Shown here: positions 16,778 through 24,326 of the stretch, in pieces
Position numbering within the stretch: position 1 is the stretch's first letter
Layout: each line of letters starts with the position of its first letter
Origin: Bacillota bacterium
GTDB taxonomy: Bacteria > Bacillota > Clostridia > Oscillospirales > Ruminococcaceae
DNA: 64,000 bases
NCBI GenBank assembly: GCA_023433405.1
Contig: JAEZCT010000015.1
Location: 1-64,000, forward strand
Direction of reading: 5' to 3'
Made by a program: the position numbers and the translations under genes
The notes under the pieces: model-generated
Seen by the model: only the letters and a program-made list of their open reading frames with translations
The model's database searches: none
What the model was told of the DNA's origin: nothing

Positions 16778-17665
16778 ATGCGAATTAGTGCAAAGGCGGT
16801 TGGAATCATCGGCGCGGCGGCGGTCATCTGCATTCTGGTGGCAATCGGGGTAATGTTCCCCCGCAGTATTTCCACGCAAGGGAAAACGGCGCTGGATATT
16901 ACCGACCGCGTCGACGTACCCATTTTCGTGTATCATCTGATTTCGTCGGATAACAGCCTGCTGGGGGAGTACTGCATTTCTCCCTCGGAGCTTGAGAACG
17001 ACCTGATTTATTTCCATCAGAGAGGGTATACCCCAGTGCAGATTATCGATCTCGTCAACTATTGCTATAAGGATACCCCGCTACCGGAACGCCCTATCGT
17101 TTTATCCTTTGATGTAGGCTATGCCAGCGGCTACGAATCCGTTTACCCCCTGCTGCAAAAGTATCAAGCCAAAGCGGTGTTTGCCATTGTGGGGGCTTAT
17201 ACCGATGAGGCGAGCGAAAAATCTCGCAGTGTGCAGCCCGCTTTTTTACGTTGGTGGGAGCTTCGGGACATGGTGGAATCCGGGCTTATTGAAATCGCAA
17301 ACCAAAGCTACGATATGAATTATTATAACGATTCTGAGCGAAGGGGCACAGCCAGAACCTCTGGCGAAACCCCCGCAGAGTACGGCGACGCGCTGTATGC
17401 CGATATCATCCGCCTTCAGGAAGAGGTGTGCGATAAGGTGGGGGTGATCCCCACCGTATTTTGCTACCCCTATGGCATTATGGATAGACCGACCGCAGGG
17501 CTGCTCGATGAGATGGGATTTGCCGCCACACTCAGCCGAAACAACGGAGTAAACTACCTTTCGGGTGACCCGCGGGAGCTATACGGGCTTAGGCGGAACG
17601 TGCGTATGCACGGTATTCCAACCGAGGACCTGCTTAACGAAATATACCGTGTGAGGGTGGTTTAA
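16778..17665 (+). CDS. Membrane-anchored polysaccharide deacetylase-fold protein, probably inactive
   Basis: A 295-residue protein with one N-terminal membrane segment (about 8-27) and a NodB-type domain outside the cell. The usual metal motif TFDDG reads SFDVG here (V113 in place of the metal-binding Asp). The HxxxH-type motif reads NQSYDMN at 175-181 without any His. Two of three metal positions, or all three, are therefore gone, so deacetylation of peptidoglycan or another glycan is unlikely. It may bind glycan or act as a regulator. The start follows GGAGGGA. It ends at the terminator at 17751-17824. Confidence 0.8.
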   Translation: MRISAKAVGIIGAAAVICILVAIGVMFPRSISTQGKTALDITDRVDVPIFVYHLISSDNSLLGEYCISPSELENDLIYFHQRGYTPVQIIDLVNYCYKDTPLPERPIVLSFDVGYASGYESVYPLLQKYQAKAVFAIVGAYTDEASEKSRSVQPAFLRWWELRDMVESGLIEIANQSYDMNYYNDSERRGTARTSGETPAEYGDALYADIIRLQEEVCDKVGVIPTVFCYPYGIMDRPTAGLLDEMGFAATLSRNNGVNYLSGDPRELYGLRRNVRMHGIPTEDLLNEIYRVRVV

Positions 17666-17687
17666 ACCGCCATAACCTTTTCGTCTT

Positions 17688-17722
17688 TTATACTATTCTG
17701 ATTTAAACCGGGATAGTATGAA
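17688..17722. repeat. Collapsed end-to-end remnant of the ATACTAAT repeat
   Basis: Only the two ends remain: TATACTATTCTGATT then CGGGATAGTAT, about 35 bp in total. It looks like an internal-deletion product of the 105-110 bp element. Confidence 0.45.
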
Positions 17723-17750
17723 TCATACCTGTGGCCTTTCTGTGGCCATG

Positions 17751-17824
17751 AAAAGAACCTCCGGCTAAAGCCGCGCACGGCGATGCTTCACGCCGATAAA
17801 CGGTCTGGCCGGAGGTTCTTTCAT
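17751..17824. terminator. Bidirectional terminator
   Basis: AAAAGAACCTCCGGC pairs with GCCGGAGGTTCTTT around a long, partly structured loop. It lies between convergent genes. Confidence 0.75.
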
Positions 17825-17837
17825 AAAGGGGTTGGTG

Positions 17838-18596
17838 TTAATCGTCAAGCCGTGCGCGTTCCTTTAGCCGTACATAGATTAGCATCGCGTTTCCGTTTTT
17901 ACCCTTGATGGATTTCATTTCAAAAATCCTCAGGGAATCCACAAACAGGCGCAGCTTTTTAAACCCATAGTTTCGCACATCAAAATCGGGGAAGCGTTTT
18001 TGCAGGATGTTCCCAATCTCGCCCAGTCTCGCCCAGCCGTCGTCGTCAGAGGTTTCATCCACGATGGTGCAAATCGCCTGACGGATGGAGCTAAGCTTTG
18101 CGTTCTCACTCGCTGCCGTGGTCGTAATGCTTTTTGCGGCAGGGTTTGCGGGCAAAATTTCCTGTGCAATAACCTCAAGATATTTAAACTTATTGCATGC
18201 GGCGATAAAGGCGCTGGGGGTCTTTTTTTCCCCCATGCCCACAACAGTCATACCCGCCTCGCGCAACCGGCTTGCAAGCCGGGTAAAGTCGCTGTCGCTG
18301 GATACGATGCAAAATCCCTCCACATTACCCGCATAGAGGATGTCCATCGCATCGATAATCATGGCGGAATCGGTCGAGTTCTTGCCTGTCGTGTAGCCGT
18401 ATTGCTGCATCGGGGTGATGGAAAAATCGAGCAGCACATTCTTCCACGAGCCAAGAGCGGGCTTTGTCCAATCCCCATAGATTCGTTTATAGGTAAGAAT
18501 TCCCTCGTTAGAAATCTCGTCCAGAATAAATTTAATATACTTTTCGGAGACATTATCGGCGTCGATGAGTACCGCGAAGCGGTTGTCGTTTGCCAT
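17838..18596 (-). CDS. NYN domain RNase-like protein with C-terminal OST-HTH/LOTUS domain
   Basis: A 252-residue protein. The N-terminal NYN (LabA/DUF88, PIN-fold) domain carries acidic residues of a nuclease site: VLIDADNVS near 8-16, STDSAMIIDAMD near 74-85 and VSSDSDFTRLA near 98. A second domain (about 165-245) matches the OST-HTH/LOTUS fold and probably binds RNA. It is expected to act on RNA in the cytoplasm. Upstream on the same strand is a structured RNA ending in a terminator that could control this gene. Confidence 0.85.
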   Translation of the reverse strand: MANDNRFAVLIDADNVSEKYIKFILDEISNEGILTYKRIYGDWTKPALGSWKNVLLDFSITPMQQYGYTTGKNSTDSAMIIDAMDILYAGNVEGFCIVSSDSDFTRLASRLREAGMTVVGMGEKKTPSAFIAACNKFKYLEVIAQEILPANPAAKSITTTAASENAKLSSIRQAICTIVDETSDDDGWARLGEIGNILQKRFPDFDVRNYGFKKLRLFVDSLRIFEMKSIKGKNGNAMLIYVRLKERARLDD

Positions 18597-18649
18597 TTTC
18601 AGCCATGCCCTTTCCGGGTTTTATATCGACGCGAGACATAAAACCACAT

Positions 18650-18867
18650 TAAAAATACGGCTCTGCTTTGCAGAACCAAAGAGAAATGCTTAGGCGGGTA
18701 GCACCAATACTTGTCCGTTCATTACCTAAGGCGGTTAAGGCTTATTCTCGCCATAACAGTACCAAGCGGTGCCTATAGGTCGGAAGAAAACCGTTAAGCG
18801 ACGGTGCCGAATACCGGTGTGCGGCTTTACGCCTGAAAAATTTTTGGTTCAAACGAATTTTCGTATT
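18650..18867 (-). ncRNA. Candidate structured leader or free ncRNA (~218 nt)
   Basis: It has its own promoter (18874-18902) and ends in a terminator (stem 18659-18666 with 18670-18677, then a U run at 18650-18658). The RNA is closed by a long-range stem: GAACCAAA (18843-18850) with UUUGGUUC (18673-18680), continued by CAGGCG/CGCCT (18830-18834 with 18692-18696). Inside are GC-rich hairpins (e.g. 18779-18815). The closing stem and the terminator share GGUUC, so only one can form. This fits a riboswitch or attenuator for the NYN gene 54 nt downstream, or a free 6S-like rod RNA. I did not match it to a known class. Confidence 0.6.
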
Positions 18868-18873
18868 ACCTAC

Positions 18874-18902
18874 AGTATATCAAACTAAGGCGCTTTTTAC
18901 AA
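18874..18902 (-). promoter_or_regulatory. Promoter of the structured RNA (TTGTAA-17-TATACT)
   Basis: On the minus strand the -35 TTGTAA is at 18897-18902 and the -10 TATACT at 18874-18879, with a 17-nt spacer. Expected start is near 18867. Confidence 0.75.
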
Positions 18903-18961
18903 TGCACCGGAGTAGCAATGAAAAGAAACAACTAAATTATTACAATTGTTATACTATAAAA

Positions 18962-19001
18962 AAGCGAAGACACCCAAGTCAGCCCCGGGCGTCTTCGCTT
19001 A
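18962..19001. terminator. Terminator downstream of the FMN lipoprotein gene
   Basis: AAGCGAAGAC pairs with GTCTTCGCTT, with additional CCC/GGG pairing, placed about 120 nt past the lipoprotein stop. Confidence 0.65.
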
Positions 19002-19018
19002 TCATGGTTTGACTAATC

Positions 19019-19124
19019 TTATACGAATATCCGATTTAAAAGAGTATAAAAATCAAGTGAAAAGCTTTAATTTATGGGTTTTCACGCGGATTTTTATCGA
19101 CTCTTTTTGAGGAGATTAGTATTA
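19019..19124. repeat. Palindromic interspersed repeat, copy B (~106 bp)
   Basis: Nearly identical to copy C at 25841 (one substitution and two single-base gaps). Its right end, GGAGATTAGTATTA, supplies the TAA stop codon of the lipoprotein gene read on the minus strand. Confidence 0.85.
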
Positions 19125-19559
19125 GCCTGCGGTAGAAACTACAGCGGTTTCTGTTACGCCGCTCTTCGCATTGCCAAGCGCTGCGGTAACGAGAGTTTTA
19201 AACGAGTTTGTAGAGTTTGTTGCACCGGTGATGTTATCCATCTTGTCTACCGAGCCCTTTGCCGCATATTCTGCAACAATTTCGGGAATAAACTTCTCAG
19301 GGTAGGTGCCGGAAACAGGCTCCATCGCTTCGCGATAGCTAGGATCCAAGGATTTTTTGTCGCCGGTCTCATTTACAGAATCAAATTCGTCAACAGTAAC
19401 CTTGCCGCCGGCAACAGTTACTACCACGTAATCCTTCCAGCCGTGAGAGTATTCGGCAGCCTCAGCACGGTAAGTGCCGTCCTTGTAGGCAGCGCCGCAG
19501 CCAGCCAGAGTAAGCGTAAGCATTAGCAGAGCAGCAAATGCTGCAATCATTCTTTTCAT
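19122..19559 (-). CDS. FMN-binding domain lipoprotein (PplA-like, extracellular electron transfer)
   Basis: A 145-residue lipoprotein. The signal peptide ends in the lipobox LAGC (Cys21). One FMN-binding domain follows, with the motif NITGATNST near 111-119, whose Thr is the usual site of covalent FMN attachment by ApbE. The ApbE gene lies divergently 320 bp away. In Listeria a related two-domain lipoprotein (PplA) carries electrons to extracellular acceptors. A perfect Fur box and strong promoter lie upstream. The stop codon is provided by a repeat element. Confidence 0.8.
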   Translation of the reverse strand: MKRMIAAFAALLMLTLTLAGCGAAYKDGTYRAEAAEYSHGWKDYVVVTVAGGKVTVDEFDSVNETGDKKSLDPSYREAMEPVSGTYPEKFIPEIVAEYAAKGSVDKMDNITGATNSTNSFKTLVTAALGNAKSGVTETAVVSTAG

Positions 19560-19608
19560 GTGCTATCCCTCCGTACAAACTTATAAGATGATTTTTTGGG
19601 CTGAAGTA

Positions 19609-19637
19609 AATATAACATATTGTTTATTCTTTGTCAA
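19609..19637 (-). promoter_or_regulatory. Strong sigma-A promoter of the FMN lipoprotein gene (TTGACA-17-TATATT)
   Basis: On the minus strand the -35 TTGACA is at 19632-19637 and the -10 TATATT at 19609-19614, with a 17-nt spacer. The Fur box lies 6 nt upstream of the -35. Confidence 0.8.
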
Positions 19638-19643
19638 TATATT

Positions 19644-19658
19644 TGATAATAATTATCA
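19644..19658. promoter_or_regulatory. Fur box (perfect 7-1-7 inverted repeat)
   Basis: TGATAATAATTATCA matches the B. subtilis Fur 7-1-7 consensus at every defined position. It lies in the divergent region between the FMN lipoprotein and apbE. A weaker promoter toward apbE (TTGATA-17-TAATTT) would begin inside it, so both sides could be iron-regulated. Confidence 0.75.
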
Positions 19659-19877
19659 TTTACATTAATTTCTTGCTCTAACCTGACCTTGACGAATACC
19701 ACCTGAGCAGATAAAATGAGATAACGATTCGAATTTTCTCTGCCCTTTTATTCTTCCGCATCGAAGCCTGTTTAGCCGTATAGTTTTCTTCCTGTCGGCT
19801 TATTTTGCTTGTTAAATATTTTTTTAAAGTAACCATGTTCTGTAGGCAGGAGAGGCAGCGCAAAGAAAACAAACTAT

Positions 19878-20999
19878 ATGTCAAGATGCACCAACCTCCG
19901 GCCTATGCCGGATGAGAAAGGTCTGAGTGAACAGATGGCGCTTTCAAAAAAGGCCAAAACAATTTTACTTATTGTCGGCATAGTGGTGCTGGCTTTCATT
20001 GCGGGGGGTTCAGTTCTGTCATACCTTCTTACGCCAAAACTAATTACAGCAAACGGCTTTGCAATGAGCACCTATATTAACCAGCAGATATACATGAACG
20101 ACAGCCGCAAAGCAGACGCACTGGCAAGTGACATGATGACAGAGCTTGCGGTGTTTGAGGACAGACTGTCGATGTACCGCGCCCAGTCCGAAATCTCCTC
20201 CATCAATGATAACGCGGGGGTTGCGCCTGTGGCTGTTTCGGAGGAAACCTATGCGCTCATAAAAAAGGCAATAGGCTACTGTGAACAGTCGGATGGTATG
20301 TTTGATATTACCATTGCGCCGGTTACGAAGGCGTGGGGCATAAACAGCGATGCCCCACGCGTGCCCTCCCAAGAGGAGCTGCAAGCCCTTAAGGAGCTCG
20401 TAAACTACCGGGATGTGCTGTTGGACGATACCGCACGAACCGTCATGCTTAAAAAAAGCGGACAGGCTATCGATCTGGGCGCAGTGGCCAAGGGAGAGGC
20501 GTGTAATATAGCCCATACGCTGTATGCCAAGCGGGGTACGCCGGCGGGGCTGATTTCAATTGGCGGGAACATTATGGTCATGGGCAAGAAGCCCGGAGGC
20601 AAGGATTTTGTGGTAGGGGTAAGGGACCCGCGGGGAGCACCCAACGAGGTGATTGCCACGGTGCGCCTCACCGATGAGGTGCTCTCAACCTCCGGGGATT
20701 ATGAGCGTTTTTTTAAACAGGGCGGCAAAAGCTATCATCATATCATGGACCCGAGTACCGCTTCTCCGGCTGAGACGGACCTGATGTCGGTGACGGTGAT
20801 TTGCGAGGACGGCATGTACGCGGACTTTCTTTCCACATGGTTGTTTATGCTGGGCAAGGGTGGCGCGCTCGCAAGGTTTGACGACCTGAATGCAGGAGTT
20901 GTGGCAGTGGACAAGGAGAAAAATGTCTATGTTTCTCCCCGGCTGGCTGATGCGTTGACGCCCGCCCTAAATAAAGGCTACACCTTTCACATAGGGTAG
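19878..20999 (+). CDS. apbE: FAD:protein FMN transferase (ApbE)
   Basis: A 373-residue ApbE. It transfers FMN from FAD to a Thr of the (S/T)GAT(S/T) motif on partner proteins outside the membrane. It has an N-terminal membrane anchor, DGMFDITIAPVTKAWG near 140, the AIDLGAVAKGEACN block near 200, GGNIMVMG near 234 and DPSTASPAETDLMSVTV near 297. The true start is uncertain: ATG at 19935, just before the membrane segment and after GAAAGG, is at least as likely. The natural partner is the FMN lipoprotein next door. The next gene follows at 33 nt. Confidence 0.85.
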   Translation: MSRCTNLRPMPDEKGLSEQMALSKKAKTILLIVGIVVLAFIAGGSVLSYLLTPKLITANGFAMSTYINQQIYMNDSRKADALASDMMTELAVFEDRLSMYRAQSEISSINDNAGVAPVAVSEETYALIKKAIGYCEQSDGMFDITIAPVTKAWGINSDAPRVPSQEELQALKELVNYRDVLLDDTARTVMLKKSGQAIDLGAVAKGEACNIAHTLYAKRGTPAGLISIGGNIMVMGKKPGGKDFVVGVRDPRGAPNEVIATVRLTDEVLSTSGDYERFFKQGGKSYHHIMDPSTASPAETDLMSVTVICEDGMYADFLSTWLFMLGKGGALARFDDLNAGVVAVDKEKNVYVSPRLADALTPALNKGYTFHIG

Positions 21000-21032
21000 G
21001 AAAAGAACCAAATGAAACGGCGGTGAACCAAT

Positions 21033-21539
21033 TTGAATAAACGGCCTGCGGCAAGAATAGCCTTTTTGGGGTTGCTTTTTGCTCTCGCGCTTGTATTGAC
21101 CTTTTTGGAATCCTTGATTCCTACGGCGGGCTTTCTTCCTCCAGGGGTGAAACTGGGACTGTCCAACATCGTTACCATGTATGCGGCTATTTTCCTTGGC
21201 TACCGGGAGGCGTATGCCATTGCGGTGCTGAAATCGATGTTTGTGTTGGTCACACGCGGCGCGGTTGCGGCGTTTATGAGCATCAGCGGAGGCTTTGCGT
21301 CGGTTACAATTGTGCTATTGCTGCTTTTGCCAAAAGAGAGGTTATCCTACCTGCTCATCAGTGTCATTGCCTCTGTCACCCACAATTTGGGGCAGCTTGC
21401 GGCTGCCTCTTTCATTCTCGGCGCGGACGCCCTGCTGTACTCGCCGATTTTAGTGGTCTCGGGCGTAGCAATGGGCGTTGTAACGGGTCTTGTCCTGCGC
21501 GCCGTTATGCCCGCTCTCAATCGACTGCAATCGCGGTAG
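21033..21539 (+). CDS. Gx transporter family membrane protein (EetB-like)
   Basis: A 168-residue protein with about five membrane segments, of the Gx transporter family, often labelled heptaprenyl diphosphate synthase component I. The signature PTAGFLPPGVKLGLSNI is near 31-47. In Listeria a member (EetB) is encoded with ApbE and PplA in the flavin-based electron transfer locus, and the same grouping is seen here. The start is TTG with a weak GGTG site. Function in flavin export or electron transfer is inferred from context. Confidence 0.75.
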   Translation: MNKRPAARIAFLGLLFALALVLTFLESLIPTAGFLPPGVKLGLSNIVTMYAAIFLGYREAYAIAVLKSMFVLVTRGAVAAFMSISGGFASVTIVLLLLLPKERLSYLLISVIASVTHNLGQLAAASFILGADALLYSPILVVSGVAMGVVTGLVLRAVMPALNRLQSR

Positions 21540-21679
21540 CAGCGGCGCAGGGTGTTTTGGCTAAGCCTTGGTTTACATTTCCAACTTGTTGATTACAACA
21601 AGCACTAAAAAAATATGGATTTAAACGCTGCAAGAGATGCAATCATAATCGCAAAACCAAGAAAAGGAAGGCTGACAAC

Positions 21680-22639
21680 ATGAAAATTGTGATACTCGAC
21701 GGGATAGCCGTCAGCAACAACGACATCGGTTTTGCGCCGATAGAGGCCATCGCACCCACCGTCGTCTATGAAAACACTCCAAAGGAGCTGATTGCAGAGC
21801 GGGTGCGCGATGCCGACTTTATTTTAACCAATCGCGTCCCCGTAAGCGCAGAGACGATTGCCGCCGCTCAACACCTTAAGTGGATCGGCGCGTTTGCGAC
21901 GGGCTATAACCTCATTGATATTGCGGAGGCAAAGCAGCGCGGTATTGTAGTAGCAAATGTGCCCAATTACTCCTCCTCCGCCGTCGCGCAGATGACGTTT
22001 GCCATGCTGCTGGAGCTTTGCGCCCATGTGGGCGACTTTACACAGGCGGTGCATCAGGGTGCATGGCAAAGGCTCGGAGTAAGCGCCATGTGGATGTACC
22101 CGCTCACCGAGCTTTGCGGTAAAACGCTGGGGCTTGTGGGTTTTGGCGGCATTGGCGCGGCGGTAGCAAAGCTCGCACTGGCATTTGATATGAGGGTGCT
22201 CGTTTACAGCCGTACGGTCAAAAGGGAACTGGAAACGCCCGACCTTCGGTTTGCCCCGCTGGATGAGGTGTTAAGTCAAAGCGACGCGGTATCCCTGCAT
22301 CTGCCGCTGTTTGATTCCACTCGGGGGCTGATTGGAGAGCGAGAGCTGAGTTTGATGAAACAGACGGCGTTTTTCATCAATACTGCGCGCGGTCCCATTG
22401 TGGATGAACCTGCGCTTGCCCGTGCGCTCAACGAGGGACGCATTGCGGGCGCCGCGGTGGATGTGGTTTCTGCAGAGCCAATCCGTGATGACAACCCGCT
22501 GTTAAGTGCGAAAAATTGCGTCATAACCCCTCACATTGCGTGGGCTCCCACCGAAACGCGCAAAAGGCTGGTGGCCATCGCCGCTGACAATCTCACCTCA
22601 TTTTTGGCGGGTAAGCCTAAGAATGTGGTGAACCCCTAA
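21680..22639 (+). CDS. D-2-hydroxyacid dehydrogenase (glycerate dehydrogenase-like)
   Basis: A 319-residue NAD-dependent dehydrogenase. The Rossmann motif LGLVGFGGIGAAVA is near 147. The catalytic Arg is in NTARGPIVDE near 235, the Glu near 264 and the His in TPHIAWAPTETR near 282-293. It resembles hydroxypyruvate/glycerate dehydrogenase, but related hydroxyacids are possible. AAGGAAGG stands before the start. It is unrelated in function to the TetR/ABC group that follows. Confidence 0.85.
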   Translation: MKIVILDGIAVSNNDIGFAPIEAIAPTVVYENTPKELIAERVRDADFILTNRVPVSAETIAAAQHLKWIGAFATGYNLIDIAEAKQRGIVVANVPNYSSSAVAQMTFAMLLELCAHVGDFTQAVHQGAWQRLGVSAMWMYPLTELCGKTLGLVGFGGIGAAVAKLALAFDMRVLVYSRTVKRELETPDLRFAPLDEVLSQSDAVSLHLPLFDSTRGLIGERELSLMKQTAFFINTARGPIVDEPALARALNEGRIAGAAVDVVSAEPIRDDNPLLSAKNCVITPHIAWAPTETRKRLVAIAADNLTSFLAGKPKNVVNP

Positions 22640-22786
22640 TACAGAATTACCATACTTTCTTCCAGTATATAAGCAAAAAAACGGAATAAAGCCTTAAAGT
22701 CACATTTTGCTTTCGCATTATCGTAGCTTTTCCATCGTCAAATTTTATCGGGATAAAATATTATACGCTTTAATAAGCATTTTGTA

Positions 22787-22815
22787 TTGACAGGATGCTT
22801 TTTAAAGCGTATTAT
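22787..22815 (+). promoter_or_regulatory. Promoter of the TetR-ABC operon (TTGACA-17-TATTAT)
   Basis: The -35 TTGACA is at 22787-22792 and the -10 TATTAT at 22810-22815, with a 17-nt spacer. Confidence 0.8.
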
Positions 22816-22843
22816 TTGACTATAAATTTTTTTATAGTCAAAT
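22814..22843. promoter_or_regulatory. Palindromic operator overlapping -10/+1
   Basis: A perfect inverted repeat with 13-bp arms (ATTTGACTATAAA) and a 4-nt spacer begins inside the -10 box and covers the transcription start. This is the expected place for a TetR-type autorepressor. An alternating AT tract of about 20 bp follows at 22843-22862. Confidence 0.75.
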
Positions 22844-22881
22844 ATATATATATATATATATATCGAAAGGAGAAGCTGCAA

Positions 22882-23484
22882 ATGCCCAAGGCTTTTTCAG
22901 AGAAAGAACGGGAGGTAATTTACAGTCGCCTCAAAACAGAGGCGAAGCATTGCCTGAGTGTCTTTGGGGTAAGAAAAACGACGGTGGATGAGATAGTAAA
23001 ACGGGTTAATATCCCCAAAGGGACATTTTATCTGTTTTATGACAGCAAGGAGCTGCTGCTTTTTGATGTGCTTTTAGAGTTTCACGAGCAGGTGAACGCC
23101 CTTGTACAATCACGACTTGAGCAGTTAGGGGCGCAACCGGATGTCCAAGCGGTAACGGGATTATTGTTTGATGTCTATCAGTTGGTGCAGCCGTCTTTTC
23201 TGTACAGCCTCATGACAAGCGGTGAGCTGGAATATCTCATGCGCAGGTTACCGCCAGAAGCCGCGCAAAAGCATTCTCACACAGACGACCTGAACCTTGA
23301 ACAGCTTTTGGCTTTTTTTCCGCATAAGTCGAGTATTGATACCAAGGTGTTCAGTGCCGCGCTTCGCGCAGTATTTATGACCGCAATGTTTAAACATGAG
23401 ATTGGGCATGATCAGTTTGACGGCGCATTGTGGCTCATGCTGCGGGGTGTCGTGATGCAAATGATGGGAGAACAAGAGACATGA
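22882..23484 (+). CDS. TetR/AcrR family transcriptional regulator
   Basis: A 200-residue repressor with the TetR helix-turn-helix at about 28-60 (VRKTTVDEIVKRVNIPKGTFYLFYDSKELL) and a variable ligand domain. The start at 22882 follows AAAGGAG. An upstream frame would run through the promoter and AT tract. It overlaps the following ATPase gene by 4 nt (ATGA), so regulator and exporter are one operon, probably repressed at the palindrome 22814-22843 and induced by a compound the exporter handles. Confidence 0.85.
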   Translation: MPKAFSEKEREVIYSRLKTEAKHCLSVFGVRKTTVDEIVKRVNIPKGTFYLFYDSKELLLFDVLLEFHEQVNALVQSRLEQLGAQPDVQAVTGLLFDVYQLVQPSFLYSLMTSGELEYLMRRLPPEAAQKHSHTDDLNLEQLLAFFPHKSSIDTKVFSAALRAVFMTAMFKHEIGHDQFDGALWLMLRGVVMQMMGEQET

Positions 23485-24326
23485 TTACAGTTGACAACCT
23501 GAGCTTTAGCTACAGCAAGCAGCCTTTCATTGAAGAGATTAATTTTTCTGTGCGTGAAGGAGAAATACTGGGCTTTCTTGGCCCTTCAGGTGCGGGAAAA
23601 AGCACGCTGCAAAAGATTCTAACGGGACTTTTAACCGGCTATCGGGGTTCCGTCGTGGTAAACGGAGTGGAGGTAAGGCGCCACGACAATCATTTTTACG
23701 AAGATATCGGGGTGGATTTTGAATTCCCTAGCCTCTATGAAAAGCTTACGGCAAGGGAAAACCTGCGCTATTTTGCCGCTCTTTATCAAAGGCATAACGG
23801 TTTGGATGAGCTTTTAAAGAGTGTGGGTCTCGAACGGGATGCGGATAAAAAGGTTTCCGATTACTCAAAGGGTATGAAGTCGCGCCTAAACTTTATCAAG
23901 GCGCTTGCGCATGACCCAAAGCTTTTGTTTTTGGATGAACCCACCTCGGGGCTTGACCCCTCCAATGCACGGCGGATGAAGGATATTATTTTGGAGCAAA
24001 AGAAGATGGGCAAGACCATTATACTTACGACCCATAACATGTACGATGCGACGGAGCTGTGCGATCAGGTGGCATTTATCGTAGACGGCAGGCTCCGGGC
24101 GCTGGATACCCCCCGTGGGCTCATTATGTCCCGGGGCGCGGCGGTACTGCGTTATACCTACTCCACAGAAGCCGGAGAAAAAGAAGGGGAGGTAGCCCTT
24201 TCGCGAACGGGGGAGGACTCAAAGCTGCTAAAGGCCCTTGAAGAGAATCGGATTCTCTCTATGCATAGCAGCGAGCCTACCCTTAACGACATTTTTGTGG
24301 AACTGACAGGGAGGCGGCTGCAATGA
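23481..24326 (+). CDS. ABC exporter ATP-binding protein
   Basis: A 281-residue ABC ATPase with Walker A GPSGAGKST near 37, signature YSKGMKSR near 133 and Walker B LLFLDEPTSGLD near 150-161. The C-terminal extension is typical of ABC-2 drug or antibiotic exporters. ATGA overlap with the regulator gene upstream and with the permease gene downstream indicates translational coupling. Confidence 0.85.
   Translation: MITVDNLSFSYSKQPFIEEINFSVREGEILGFLGPSGAGKSTLQKILTGLLTGYRGSVVVNGVEVRRHDNHFYEDIGVDFEFPSLYEKLTARENLRYFAALYQRHNGLDELLKSVGLERDADKKVSDYSKGMKSRLNFIKALAHDPKLLFLDEPTSGLDPSNARRMKDIILEQKKMGKTIILTTHNMYDATELCDQVAFIVDGRLRALDTPRGLIMSRGAAVLRYTYSTEAGEKEGEVALSRTGEDSKLLKALEENRILSMHSSEPTLNDIFVELTGRRLQ

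Noticed and set aside
18650..18867. Assignment of the structured RNA to T-box, cobalamin, ydaO, SRP, RNase P or tmRNA classes
   Set aside because: None of the hallmark sequences of these classes could be found by eye; only a weak rod-like resemblance to 6S RNA remains.
22843..22862. Alternating AT tract as a CRISPR or minisatellite
   Set aside because: It is a simple dinucleotide run of about 20 bp without spacers. No CRISPR array was seen anywhere in the window.
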